Below the pieces are notes generated by a model. The model made no database searches. It had not been told where the DNA came from and saw only the letters and a list, made by a program, of their open reading frames with translations. Shown in pieces: positions 50,761-59,620 of a DNA stretch of 64,000 bases. The stretch is from Erysipelotrichaceae bacterium UBA2227 (lineage in GTDB: Bacteria > Bacillota_I > Bacilli_A > Erysipelotrichales > Erysipelotrichaceae). The position numbers and the translations under genes are program-made. The stretch is from NCBI GenBank assembly GCA_002348095.1, contig DDYT01000029.1, positions 1 through 64,000 on the forward strand, read 5' to 3'. Numbering within the stretch: position 1 is the first letter of the stretch; each line of letters begins with the position of its first letter.

Positions 50761-51472
50761 TGTGAAGAACTACGTTCAATCGACGATCGACCGGATTTAT
50801 GAAACTCAGTTGGGAAATATTTCCCGTGCCTCAATGCTGACTGCGGATGCATTTGAAAAAGGGAATAAAGTATTTGTTACAGGCAGCGGACATTCCCATA
50901 CATTTTCTGAGGAACTGTATGGCCGGGCCGGTGGGTTGGCGTTCTTTGTTCCGATGCTGACAAGCGAACTGACGCTGGTCGAACATCCGACAAAAAGCAC
51001 GTTCGTCGAGCGGCTTCCGGGATATGCGGCGATCCTGTTTGAGTTATATGGCTGTAAGAAGGATGATGTGATTTTGATTGCATCGAATTCCGGAAGAAAT
51101 GCTTATCCGGTCGAGATGGCTTTGCTTGCTAAGGGAGCCGGGCTGAAAGTTGTAGCCGTGACCAATGTGAAACATTCGATGGCGACCGCATCAAGACATC
51201 CCAGCGGCAAACGGCTGTTGGAGCTGGCCGATGTGGTGATTGATAACTGTGGTGAGTTGGGCGATGCGGCATTTAACATTGAAGGCGTAGAAGCATCCAT
51301 CGGTCCGACATCTTCAGTCGCCAATGCAATCATTGCGTTGTTGTATACCGTGGAAATTACGCGTCTGTTACATCAGCGCGGGATTGAACCGCCGGTATTT
51401 GTCAGTGCCAATGTTGATGGCGGTTTTGAGAAAAATGAGAAGTACATGCGGCAGTATGCCCGTCTGTATTGA
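50753..51472 (+). CDS. SIS-domain phosphosugar-binding protein (COG4821 type), copy 2
   Basis: The 239-residue protein is a paralogue of the one at 34990: VFVTGSGHSHTFSEELYGRAGG near residue 40, LIASNSGRNAYPVEMALLAKGAGLKVVAVTNVKHS (core SNSGRN), HPSGKRL and SIGPTSSVANAIIALL, which parallels GPTSTIANTLIVNL in copy 1. A sugar-phosphate isomerase or binding role is expected. It is coupled to nanE and to the small membrane protein gene. Confidence 0.78.
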   Translation: MDDVKNYVQSTIDRIYETQLGNISRASMLTADAFEKGNKVFVTGSGHSHTFSEELYGRAGGLAFFVPMLTSELTLVEHPTKSTFVERLPGYAAILFELYGCKKDDVILIASNSGRNAYPVEMALLAKGAGLKVVAVTNVKHSMATASRHPSGKRLLELADVVIDNCGELGDAAFNIEGVEASIGPTSSVANAIIALLYTVEITRLLHQRGIEPPVFVSANVDGGFEKNEKYMRQYARLY

Positions 51473-51486
51473 GCAGGAGGGGTGTT

Positions 51487-51816
51487 GTGGCACAGAAAAA
51501 AAGAGTAAATCCAAGAAAGACGGCTGGGCGACTGGTGATCGATACATTTAAAAGTGCGAAAGCCTTTGATGAGAAATCAGCGCAACCGGCAGAAATATGC
51601 AAAGATTTACCACTGTCGAGTACAGTCATTGCCTATACGATTACCAATATGATGGAAGATGACATCCTGATACGCACGGACGATAACCGTTTTTACTTCA
51701 GTCAGGAAAACTGGACGAAGTTTGAAAAGCGTTTCAACCGGGTGTATTGGATCCTTTTGGGAATACCGATTGCCTTAACGATTTTGTTTCTGATATTGGA
51801 TGTATTCCTTCGATAA
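51487..51816 (+). CDS. small winged-helix-like protein with C-terminal membrane anchor
   Basis: The 109-residue protein starts at GTG 51487 after AGGAGGGG. The first 75 residues look like a winged helix (SAQPAEICKDLPLSSTVIAYTITNMMEDDILIRTDDNRFYFS; core LSSTVIAYTITNMM), and the end is one membrane helix (VYWILLGIPIALTILFLIL). I do not know a named family. A membrane-tethered DNA-binding or sensing role is possible. It follows the SIS gene with 14 bases between and precedes the PTS promoter. Confidence 0.55.
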   Translation: MAQKKRVNPRKTAGRLVIDTFKSAKAFDEKSAQPAEICKDLPLSSTVIAYTITNMMEDDILIRTDDNRFYFSQENWTKFEKRFNRVYWILLGIPIALTILFLILDVFLR

Positions 51817-51829
51817 GTAATATAAACAG

Positions 51830-51858
51830 TTGAGTTCTTCAGTCGTTAAGGGTATTAT
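51830..51858 (+). promoter_or_regulatory. promoter of the mannose-family PTS operon
   Basis: TTGAGT (51830-51835) and TATTAT (51853-51858), 17-base spacer. Confidence 0.6.
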
Positions 51859-51869
51859 TTATGTAGATA

Positions 51870-51883
51870 TGTAAGCGATTACA
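51870..51883 (+). promoter_or_regulatory. cre site (CcpA) before the PTS operon
   Basis: TGTAAGCGATTACA matches the cre consensus TGWNANCGNTNWCA at every fixed position and lies a few bases after the expected transcription start, so glucose repression by CcpA is predicted. Confidence 0.75.
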
Positions 51884-51898
51884 TCAAGGAGAATGCTC

Positions 51899-52327
51899 AT
51901 GAAATATGTGGTTATGGTCAGTCATGGCGAGTTTGCTCAAGGACTCCGTTCGGCTGTACGTATGATGACCGGCGAACGGGAGGATATGTTCAGTGTCTCT
52001 TTAAAAGAAGACATGGGCACCAATGATTTCGCCGAAGAGTTTTCGAAGCTCGCCACGAACTTTGGCGATGAGGATGAGGTATTGCTGTTTAGTGATATTC
52101 TCAGCGGATCCCCGTTTACGACGTCACTCGACCTTCTTAGTCAGAAGGGAATGTTGGCCAGAACGATGGTTTTCACCGGCATGAACATGCCGATGGTACT
52201 TACGGCCGTTTTGATGAAGGATAATCTTGAGGGGGAAGATTTGAAGGAAGTTATCTTAAGTGAAGGCAGAATGGCTGTTACTTTCTTTGATATCAATGCT
52301 GTCAAAGAAGAAGAAGAAATCATATAG
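51899..52327 (+). CDS. PTS EIIA, mannose/sorbose family
   Basis: The 142-residue protein has the ManX-type EIIA motif VVMVSHGEFAQGL with the phosphorylated His9, and DILSGSPF further on. It accepts phosphate from HPr. ATG 51899 was chosen because ATG 51893 is only one base from AAGGAGA. It is the first gene of the EIIA-B-C-D operon. Confidence 0.9.
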   Translation: MKYVVMVSHGEFAQGLRSAVRMMTGEREDMFSVSLKEDMGTNDFAEEFSKLATNFGDEDEVLLFSDILSGSPFTTSLDLLSQKGMLARTMVFTGMNMPMVLTAVLMKDNLEGEDLKEVILSEGRMAVTFFDINAVKEEEEII

Positions 52328-52338
52328 GAGGATAAACT

Positions 52339-52833
52339 ATGGCAATTACATTTCTTCGCGTTGATGACCGGATCATTCACGGTCAGATTACTACCCGTTG
52401 GTCACAGGAATATCCGTGTGACGCTATCGTCGCTGTCAATGACATGGCAGCTACCAATCCGGTGTTAAAGGCGGCTTTCTTGTCGTCGATCAACAAACCT
52501 TTGTACATTTGGACGTATGCCGAATGGAAAGAAAAATGTGACAAGGTTCTGCAAAGCCAGAAGAATTATTTCTTGATTACGAAAGATCCCAAGCTGATGT
52601 CAAAAATTTTGATTGATGACAAATTTGATCCCGGTGTTCGCGAAGTGTGCGTAGGTCCGGCTAATGACCGTCCGGGTGCAGTAAAGCTGGGTAACAATCA
52701 GTCGCTGATGCAAGATGAAGCAGATGCTTTTGAAAAGATTCATCAGGGAGGCTATAAGATTTTGTTTGCATTGGTCAGGGAAGATGCCATTGGCTACTGG
52801 CCAAAATTCCGTGGATTGTTCGGGTACAAATAG
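52339..52833 (+). CDS. PTS EIIB, mannose/sorbose family
   Basis: The 164-residue protein has FLRVDDRIIHGQITTRW with the phosphorylated His in IHGQ, VNDMAATNP and the C-terminal FALVRED. It passes phosphate from EIIA to the sugar. AGGAGGATAAAC precedes the start. Confidence 0.9.
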   Translation: MAITFLRVDDRIIHGQITTRWSQEYPCDAIVAVNDMAATNPVLKAAFLSSINKPLYIWTYAEWKEKCDKVLQSQKNYFLITKDPKLMSKILIDDKFDPGVREVCVGPANDRPGAVKLGNNQSLMQDEADAFEKIHQGGYKILFALVREDAIGYWPKFRGLFGYK

Positions 52834-52885
52834 GAGTAGTTTGTAACCGTTCATCATAAAAAAACCTAAGGAAAGGGAGGATTTT

Positions 52886-53710
52886 ATGACAATTAGTATT
52901 TTTCAGGCCGTTCTTCTCGCATTTATGGCCTCAATGACTTCAGTCATCGGTGCTCTGGGTACAACGTATTCATGGTATACCTTGAGCCGTCCGTTGGTTG
53001 CAGCATTGATCGTCGGTATCATTCTTGGTGACGTTTCGACATCAATTATGGTCGGTGCAGCTATTCAGATCGTTTACATCGCTTTGGTTACTCCGGGCGG
53101 AACTGTATCGGCTGACTTGCGTGCAGTCAGTTACATCGGTATTCCTTTGGCAGTTATCGCTGTTAAAGGTGCCGGACTTGATCCTGCTTCGGTACAAGGT
53201 GCAGGTCTTGCAGTTTCAATCGGTGCTTTGGTAGGTACAGTAGGAACCGTTATGTTCTACTCGACTGCTACGATGAACCTTATTTGGCAACAATGGGGTT
53301 GGAAATCCATCGATAAACTTGCGTACAAGAATATTTACTTAACGAACTTCGTACTCCCGTTAATTTCTCACGTCTTGATCGCATTCATTCCGACATTATT
53401 GATTACCATCAACGGTGCTCCGTTTGTCGCTAACCTGAAAGAATGGTTACCGATGGATGGCTTCATTATGAAGACTCTGTTCACCGTTGGAACCTTACTG
53501 CCGGCCGTTGGTATCGGTATCCTGTTAAAACAAGTAGTTGCTAAACCGACAGACTTGATAGTCTTCTTCTTCGGTTTCACATTGGCCGCAGCATTGAAGA
53601 TCAACTTGATCGGTGCCGCTTTCTTCGGCGGTATGATTGCTTACTTAAACTACAAGATTGTTTTAGCCGGATCTGCCAAAAAAGCAGTAGCTGAAGAGGA
53701 GGATCTCTAA
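52886..53710 (+). CDS. PTS EIIC, mannose/sorbose family
   Basis: The 274-residue membrane protein has the EIIC pattern: a first helix after TISIFQAVLLAF, then LSRPLVAALIVGIILGD, MVGAAIQIVYI and TPGGTVSADLRAVSYIG. It forms the sugar channel with EIID. GGAAAGGGAGG precedes the start. One base separates it from EIID. Confidence 0.9.
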   Translation: MTISIFQAVLLAFMASMTSVIGALGTTYSWYTLSRPLVAALIVGIILGDVSTSIMVGAAIQIVYIALVTPGGTVSADLRAVSYIGIPLAVIAVKGAGLDPASVQGAGLAVSIGALVGTVGTVMFYSTATMNLIWQQWGWKSIDKLAYKNIYLTNFVLPLISHVLIAFIPTLLITINGAPFVANLKEWLPMDGFIMKTLFTVGTLLPAVGIGILLKQVVAKPTDLIVFFFGFTLAAALKINLIGAAFFGGMIAYLNYKIVLAGSAKKAVAEEEDL

Positions 53711-53711
53711 G

Positions 53712-54545
53712 ATGAGCGTTAAATTAAGTAAAAAGACTAAAGACAACGCATTTTGGTGGTGGTATCACGGTAACCTGACAGGATTTACGCATCAACACAT
53801 GCAAACCTTCGGTTTTATGTGCGCAATGATCCCGGTTATCAAAGAATTGTATCAAGATGACGCTTCAAGACTTCGTTCATTGAAGACATACAGCCCTTTC
53901 TTCAACACTGAACCGCAAATCGGTGCTATGGTTGTCGGTATTGCTGTAGGTTTGGAAGAAGCCCGTGCTAACGGTGCCGATGCGATTGATGATGCTATGA
54001 TCAATGGTATTCGTGCCGGTTTGATGGGTCCGTTGGCAGGTATCGGTGACTCCTTGATCCCGGGTACCTACATTCCGATTTTATTATCCATTGCTTTAGG
54101 TTTCTCTTCCGGCGGTTCCGTTGTCGGTCCGTTGTTCTATGCAGCTGTTTATATTTCGACGATGACATTCTTTATGAAGTACATCTTCGATAAAGGTTAT
54201 GAATTGGGCGGTCGTGCTGTTGATGTCGTTATCGGCGAACGTGCTACGGCTTTCCGTGAATCCATGGTCATGCTCGGTGCAATCGTTATCGGTTCACTGG
54301 CTGCTTCCTGGATCGGCGTTTCTACTGCACTTCAATTCTCATTGGGTGAAGGTAACCCGCCGTTGGTATTGCAAAATACTTTAAACAGCATTTTCCCGAA
54401 TGTATTGTCTCTTCTGACCGTATTATTCTGCTGGTGGTTGATGACAAAGAGAAAAATGTCTCCGATTACAGTAATGCTGATTTTGGTCGGTGTCGCTGCC
54501 GTCGGTGTATTGCTTGGCGTCTTCGATCCGGGTCTGTCGTACTAA
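53712..54545 (+). CDS. PTS EIID, mannose/sorbose family
   Basis: The 277-residue protein has FWWWYHGNLTGFTHQHMQTFGFMCAMIPVI (core HMQTFGFM), YSPFFNTEPQIGAMVVGIAVGLEEARANG and GPLAGIGDSLIPGTYIPI, all typical of EIID. The substrate of the transporter is not clear; members of this family import mannose, glucosamine, sorbose, fructosamines and N-acetyl amino sugars. NanE and the FrlB-like protein nearby favour amino sugars or Amadori compounds. Confidence 0.9.
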   Translation: MSVKLSKKTKDNAFWWWYHGNLTGFTHQHMQTFGFMCAMIPVIKELYQDDASRLRSLKTYSPFFNTEPQIGAMVVGIAVGLEEARANGADAIDDAMINGIRAGLMGPLAGIGDSLIPGTYIPILLSIALGFSSGGSVVGPLFYAAVYISTMTFFMKYIFDKGYELGGRAVDVVIGERATAFRESMVMLGAIVIGSLAASWIGVSTALQFSLGEGNPPLVLQNTLNSIFPNVLSLLTVLFCWWLMTKRKMSPITVMLILVGVAAVGVLLGVFDPGLSY

Positions 54546-54559
54546 GTTTCAAGTTGTAC

Positions 54560-54590
54560 AAAGCCCTGCTGATAAGCAGGGCTTTTCTTT
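54560..54590 (+). terminator. terminator after EIID
   Basis: AAAGCCCTGCT/AGCAGGGCTTT hairpin with GATA loop and T-rich tail. The two following genes, without a clear promoter of their own, may depend on partial readthrough. Confidence 0.8.
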
Positions 54591-54605
54591 CAAGGAGTGA
54601 TCATA

Positions 54606-54923
54606 ATGAATCAAAAAGAACAAGACCGCTTAAAATCAGAAATCGCCACAAAAACAGGTCATATCAAAGCGTTGGGACGTTGGTTGCGTAACAGTGTCTT
54701 GGTTGCGCTGATATCGGGAACTTTGGGGTATTGGGGTTTATCAGGTATTCAAGACCGGTTTTTACCGAATATCACCGGCCCGGGACGAACGATCGTCGGT
54801 TGGATTGGCTCAGTGACCGGAATTTTGGCTTTACTGTTTGCGATATTGGTATATGTTGCTATCCATAACGGACGAAAGCACGTGCTTGAATTGATCAACG
54901 CGTTGAAAGGAGTCAAAAAATGA
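54606..54923 (+). CDS. small two-helix membrane protein
   Basis: The 105-residue protein has two membrane segments (NSVLVALISGTLGYWGLSG and GWIGSVTGILALLFAILVYVA), with a charged N-terminus. No known family. AAGGAGTG precedes ATG 54606. It overlaps the SIS gene by ATGA, so the two are coupled. Confidence 0.6.
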   Translation: MNQKEQDRLKSEIATKTGHIKALGRWLRNSVLVALISGTLGYWGLSGIQDRFLPNITGPGRTIVGWIGSVTGILALLFAILVYVAIHNGRKHVLELINALKGVKK

Positions 54924-56002
54924 ATCATGAAATAGAAAAAATGGCAGGATTTCTGGAAATCACGCCACACAAGATTGACGAACTGTTGGATCGATACGAT
55001 CAAATATTGAGTTTATGTAAGAATGTCGAATTTAAGAAGAAATCGAATCTGTATTTGATCGGTAACGGATCGTCGGGCGAAGGTGCCCGGATCGCATCCT
55101 TTTTGGCACTGGATCTTTTTGGGAAGGTGCCATATTGCATCACGCCCTATCAGTTTACACACTACTCCCATGAAGCACTGACGGAAGATGATGTCGTAAT
55201 TGCTATTTCTCAAACCGGAACAAGTCATGAAGTCGTGGAAAGTCTTCGATTGGCAAACAAAGCAAAAGCCTTGTCAATTGCGATCACGACCATAGCCCAC
55301 GCGCCGGTGGCGCAGGTAGCCAAAATTCCTATCGTGTTACCGGAATGCAAGGAAAATGTCGATTATAAGGTCGTCGGCGTTTTGGGGCAGCTTTATGGAT
55401 TATGGATAGTCATACTCGGGATTGCGTTGGCGAACGAATTTATCAATGAAAAACAAGCAGAAGGTTATCTGCTTGAGTTTAGGGATTTGAACCGTCACTA
55501 TAAACCGATTGCGGATGCGGCTCAGCAATGGACATTGAACCACATCGACTTCTTAGAGCAATTTTCCAAACTGACGGTATTGGGTAGCGGAACATTGACG
55601 GAAACTGCGATGGAGTTGGCGATCAAATCGATCGAAGTTCAAAACCGATTCTCGATGGCCGTAGATACGGAAGAGTATCTTCATGGTATATGTGCGGCCG
55701 ATCCCAAGGAAAATCTGGTGATCATGCTTGCGGATATTGAGACGGCACCATACAGTAGGAAGGTCTATCAGGCAATTAAAGAGTTCGGTCAGCCGGTCGT
55801 ATATTTCGGTCATGATGCTCCAGAGGGTAATCTTTCCGTCAAACTGCTGGATTCAAAGTATTTTACGACTGCCTTGTTCTTCCCGCTGGTTCACGGTTTT
55901 ATCGTTGCCTGGGCGAAAGCCAAGGACTATGGGGCTGACGGAGCAAAAGTATTTGCGTATTATCAGGAAAAACTGAAAGTTCGAGAAGACATAAAGAAGT
56001 AG
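54920..56002 (+). CDS. double SIS-domain sugar isomerase/deglycase (GlmS-C/FrlB-like)
   Basis: The 360-residue protein has two SIS domains like the isomerase half of GlmS. The first (residues 30-170) has LIGNGSSGEGARIAS and VIAISQTGTSHEVVESLR; the second (200-340) has LTVLGSGTLTETAMELAIKSIE, then DTEEYLHGICAADPK with the Glu and His of the catalytic loop. Members include FrlB, GfrE/F and AgaS, which cleave fructosamine-6-phosphates or deaminate amino-sugar phosphates. Next to a mannose-family PTS the order recalls the gfr glucoselysine operon. The exact substrate is open. Confidence 0.8.
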   Translation: MNHEIEKMAGFLEITPHKIDELLDRYDQILSLCKNVEFKKKSNLYLIGNGSSGEGARIASFLALDLFGKVPYCITPYQFTHYSHEALTEDDVVIAISQTGTSHEVVESLRLANKAKALSIAITTIAHAPVAQVAKIPIVLPECKENVDYKVVGVLGQLYGLWIVILGIALANEFINEKQAEGYLLEFRDLNRHYKPIADAAQQWTLNHIDFLEQFSKLTVLGSGTLTETAMELAIKSIEVQNRFSMAVDTEEYLHGICAADPKENLVIMLADIETAPYSRKVYQAIKEFGQPVVYFGHDAPEGNLSVKLLDSKYFTTALFFPLVHGFIVAWAKAKDYGADGAKVFAYYQEKLKVREDIKK

Positions 56003-56018
56003 CCGGGGGCTACTTCTT
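55994..56018. terminator. bidirectional terminator overlapping two stop codons
   Basis: AAGAAGTAGCC/GGCTACTTCTT hairpin with GGG loop. It includes the stop codons of both convergent genes and has T-runs on both strands. Confidence 0.8.
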
Positions 56019-56879
56019 TTTCATCCGTTCGATCAGTTGATCCAACAGAGTTTTTCTTTCTTCGATGATTTCTTCTGCGATGAAATCGTAGGGGGGCTGA
56101 TACAGAGGTTGATATGCGGTGAGCAATTGGGCATAATCCACCCGCTCGATTGAAGGTTCGATCGTTTTGTACATAACCTGATCGACGACACACACATCTT
56201 TACGTGGGTGATCCGATGCGTATTGTTGCCACATCGTTTGGATCACATACGTTTCGGGAAACCATGAGAGTAAAAAGTGCTCCGAAGCAAATGCGAACTT
56301 CTCACTGAGGATCTGGGCGGTTTCAAAATTGAGGCAAAACCATGGGTCTCCGACATATACGGTAAAATCCAATTTACGCTTTATTCCAAGCGCACGCCAT
56401 ATTTTCGAAAAGAAGAAATGGCGTTTTCGATAGGACTCTTTTGCCGCAAACTGCATGGCATTGGTTCCGGTATAATACCGTTCAATCGTTGCTTTGATTT
56501 TCGGGTCGGTGGAATCACCGGTGATCGTAAAGAGATTATTCGGCAGATGAGAAGCCAGTTTTGAAAGTATCTCTTCTCTGCTTAAAGCGGGCATCGTAAA
56601 CTCAGTAAGGTTGATCACGTAATCAAAGTCGAAGTTTTCCGTTGCTTCTTTCATCTGATAAAGCCAGCTGCGAATCGAAGATAAATCTCCCAGACTCGCG
56701 AAATTGGTCGTCGTACTGACACGGACATTTGAGTTTCTTGCAAATACAAACGTGGCTTCATCCCGCCAGCCGGTATCATTTAATCCCAATACGACATAAT
56801 CTTCTTTGCCCAAGGCATCGGCCATTTGCAATGCTTTTTCAAAGTCGTCCCGACCTTGCAATAAGTAACATATTTTCAT
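56010..56879 (-). CDS. core-2/I-branching-type glycosyltransferase (GT14-like)
   Basis: The 289-residue protein resembles bacterial members of the core-2/I-branching beta-1,6-N-acetylglucosaminyltransferase family: KICYLLQGRDDF at the start, DYVINLTEFTMPAL, VYVGDPWFCLNFETAQIL and HFLLSWFPETYVIQTMW (Glu/Thr acceptor site). No membrane segment. It would add a sugar to a cell-surface or secreted glycan. ATG 56879 lies 7 bases after AAGGTGA; a GTG three codons earlier is possible. Confidence 0.7.
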   Translation of the reverse strand: MKICYLLQGRDDFEKALQMADALGKEDYVVLGLNDTGWRDEATFVFARNSNVRVSTTTNFASLGDLSSIRSWLYQMKEATENFDFDYVINLTEFTMPALSREEILSKLASHLPNNLFTITGDSTDPKIKATIERYYTGTNAMQFAAKESYRKRHFFFSKIWRALGIKRKLDFTVYVGDPWFCLNFETAQILSEKFAFASEHFLLSWFPETYVIQTMWQQYASDHPRKDVCVVDQVMYKTIEPSIERVDYAQLLTAYQPLYQPPYDFIAEEIIEERKTLLDQLIERMKKK

Positions 56880-56991
56880 TGATTTCACCTTCGCTATACC
56901 TATGATTATATCATAATCTCACAACGGTTTTCTCTTGTCTTGGAATATAATGGCAGATTTTGCGAACTTTTGCTTATTCCATCTAAGTTAT

Positions 56992-57522
56992 CTATATCAA
57001 CATCATCCCGAGTTCGAGCCGGATTTCCTTGTTGCCTATGTCCTGATTGGAATAACATTGAAGATCACATCCGACAAAACGGAATCCGTAGGACATGTAG
57101 AAACGGATAGCAGGAATATTGCAGCTTTGTGTCTCCAAGATCATAGCTCTTGCCCCTAAATCACGGGCGTATGCTTCCGCCCTGTTCATCAAAGCGCGAC
57201 CAATCCCTTGCCCTCGATGTGGATTCAGAACCAGAAACTGAGCAATCCGGATACGGTTATTGTACTTTTCGTGATTTACCACAATGTATCCGGCAATTTC
57301 ATCATTGATCATCGCAGCGAAGCTTTTGGGATTTTCCAGATAATCGGGAACCAGGATGTCCGTAAAAGATTTGCTTATTTCCTGCTCGAAAGGTTCGTAC
57401 GCGAATTCAACACCAAATGAACCTTCGGATTCCATCAGGGTGGCCTTATAGTGCCCTTGGGTCACATAGTTAAAGACGATGGGTGTGGTGTTGTCCGCTT
57501 CTGTAAGTTCAATTATGTACAT
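56992..57522 (-). CDS. GNAT family N-acetyltransferase
   Basis: The 176-residue protein has the acetyl-CoA motif FLVLNPHRGQGIGRALMNRAEAYARDLGARAMILET (core HRGQGIGRAL) and ends its domain with IRFYMSYGFRFVG. Residues 1-90 are the variable acceptor part. It is a single gene; substrate unknown. Confidence 0.8.
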   Translation of the reverse strand: MYIIELTEADNTTPIVFNYVTQGHYKATLMESEGSFGVEFAYEPFEQEISKSFTDILVPDYLENPKSFAAMINDEIAGYIVVNHEKYNNRIRIAQFLVLNPHRGQGIGRALMNRAEAYARDLGARAMILETQSCNIPAIRFYMSYGFRFVGCDLQCYSNQDIGNKEIRLELGMMLI

Positions 57523-57632
57523 GACAATTACCGTTTTGATCCTTTCAGGTTCATCATAATGTTACAGGGGAAATTTGACAAGGATTTTTGGCAACCTTTC
57601 GCGAAGATGATGACGGCTATTCATGTAAACTG

Positions 57633-57661
57633 TTACTATTTGAAAGTTTTTGTTATATAAT
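57633..57661 (+). promoter_or_regulatory. promoter of the DeoR-family gene
   Basis: TTACTA (57633-57638) and TATAAT (57656-57661), 17-base spacer, 22 bases before the start codon. Confidence 0.5.
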
Positions 57662-57682
57662 AAGCGCAAGGAGATTGATCAT

Positions 57683-58444
57683 ATGTTAGCTAGCGAAAGA
57701 CTGATTTATATTATCAATCGGTTGGATGAGCATCCGGCCGTATCGATTCGGCAGTTATCGAAGGAGTTGGGGGTTTCGGAAGCGACGGTACGCCGGGACT
57801 TGGATGAGTTGGAACGTCAGGGACGTTTGAAACGTCAGCATGGCGGAGCCGTATTGAACAGTGTCGTACATACCCTGACACAGATTTCGGATTATCCGAT
57901 GAATTTGCGCAGCACGATCAACTGTGAGAAGAAGAAAATGGTTTGTGATATGGCGTCTGTTTTAGTGGAAGATGATATGTGCATTTATGTCGACGGAGGT
58001 TCTACGACCGCATTCATCATTCCGCATTTAATGAAAAAGCGGGTGCATATCGTTACACCTAACATTATGGCCATCAAGAAAATGAAACCTTTTGCGGGGA
58101 CCGTTCATATGATCGGCGGAACGTACGATATTTATCATGAAACCGTCGTAGGTTCTTTGGCGACATCGGAAGCCGGAAATTTCCGATATGATATGTCCTT
58201 TATCGGAGCGTCCGGATTGGACCCTATCACCAAAGAATGTTATTCCGCATCCCTGGAAGTCGCAGCTCAAAAGCAAGCTGTCATGAAACACTCGATCACC
58301 AATATCCTGTTGGTGGATTCAGGAAAGTTTGAGAAACGTGGTTTTTGCTTATTTGCGACCACCGATGACTTTGATATCGTCTATACCGATGAAATCCCGG
58401 CAGAGCATAATATTGAAAATCTGGCCGGTGTAGAGAAGCCTTAA
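57683..58444 (+). CDS. DeoR-family sugar regulator
   Basis: The 253-residue protein has a DeoR winged helix (ERLIYIINRLDEHPAVSIRQLSKELGVSEATVRRDLDELERQG; core VSEATVRRDLDELE) and a C-terminal sugar-phosphate sensor domain with VYVDGG-like IYVDGGSTT and MIGGTYD, DMSFIGASG. AAGGAG precedes ATG 57683. It stands at the end of the carbohydrate island and could regulate the PTS or the long NagA operon. Confidence 0.88.
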   Translation: MLASERLIYIINRLDEHPAVSIRQLSKELGVSEATVRRDLDELERQGRLKRQHGGAVLNSVVHTLTQISDYPMNLRSTINCEKKKMVCDMASVLVEDDMCIYVDGGSTTAFIIPHLMKKRVHIVTPNIMAIKKMKPFAGTVHMIGGTYDIYHETVVGSLATSEAGNFRYDMSFIGASGLDPITKECYSASLEVAAQKQAVMKHSITNILLVDSGKFEKRGFCLFATTDDFDIVYTDEIPAEHNIENLAGVEKP

Positions 58445-58516
58445 AGTTAGACAGAATATCTGAATCAATCAATGAAGATACTTACTGAAATTGCTTTTGT
58501 TATTCTTTAAGAAGTA

Positions 58517-58543
58517 TAAAATGCCGATTCGGCATTTTATTTT
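58517..58543. terminator. bidirectional terminator between DeoR and Fic genes
   Basis: TAAAATGCC/GGCATTTTA hairpin with GATTC loop and TTTTT tail. Confidence 0.7.
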
Positions 58544-59588
58544 TCGACCAAATCGAAAAGTCTGGTATTCTTGTAAATGACTTCTTTTCCAATTTTCTCA
58601 GATCTCAGAACGCCGATTCGTTCCAAGGTTTTCAGGTATGTCATGGCCGTATTTCTTGAAACTTCTAAACTTTTCGCGAAGTGTTCATTCTTAGTGGTAA
58701 ACTCATAGAAAAGCGCATCAATAAGCTCTTTTGAGTACAGTTTTGGCGCCTTCAACTTTATCATTGCTGCAATTTCATCTTGCGATTTCAGAATGGATTC
58801 AATGAAGTTCAGTGTTTCAACGGATGTAACTGTGACAGCTTCAAGCATAAACAAAATAAACTTCCTGATACCTTCTGTCGAATCACCAGATTCTTTTAAT
58901 AACTGAAAATAAATGTCCTTATGACGTATAATATATCGGCTTAAGTACAATACCGGTACTTCAAGTTTTTTGGTCAGATACAGATACATTAAGTTCAGTA
59001 CCCGTCCGACCCGTCCATTGCCATCATAGAAAGGATGAATCATTTCGAATTGAAGATGAATGATTGCCATACGTATCAATGAGTCAATACCGTCTTGATG
59101 ATTATTGATATACTTCTCAAGGTTGGCCAAGTATTCCCTGATTTCATTTTCAGATTGTGGTGGGATATGTACAACTTCCCTGGTCCTGCTATTCATTTTG
59201 ACCGTTCCAGCTGTTTTGCGTATACTTCCTTTTTCTGGTTCGACTATTTGATGAATTCCGTAAATCATGTTTACAGAAATAAAACCGTTCTCCTTTACTG
59301 ATCTGCAACCTTCGATTATGGATTTACGAGAGTTTAAAACTTCTTTTGCATTTATAAATTTGGTATCCTTCAATGTAAGCTCTTTATACAGTTCGTCAAA
59401 TGTAGTCAAAATATTCTCGATTTCGGAAGATTCCTTAGCCTCAATCATAGTGATTGCATTTAAAATGATGATTGGATTAGGTAAGCGATTTAACGTTCCT
59501 TAAGTTCAGACAGGTTGGCATTTGCATAAATCGCGGCCTTTAATATCTCTTTTGTTTCAAAATCCTCGCTGATAGGTAAAGTATACAT
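58537..59588 (-). pseudogene. Fic-domain AMPylase gene with a frameshift near its 5' end
   Basis: The 3' part (58537-59448) encodes 303 residues with the Fic motif HPFYDGNGRVGR, the inhibitory motif SSEIEN and a C-terminal winged helix. A 5' part (59588-59490) encodes 32 residues starting MYTLPISEDF after AGGAGAATCACC, and stops at TAA. In another frame the sequence TLNRLPNPIIILNAIT bridges directly to MIEAKESSEIEN. Joined by one inserted base the two give a normal Fic protein of about 350 residues (start, alpha-inhibitory helix, Fic core, wHTH). The gene is therefore broken, or the copy at ATG 59448 is a shortened but possibly active form, since the motif Fic core and inhibitory helix are intact. 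Confidence 0.75.
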
Positions 59589-59620
59589 GGTGATTCTCCT
59601 TAGCGCTCAAAAAGTAAAAA

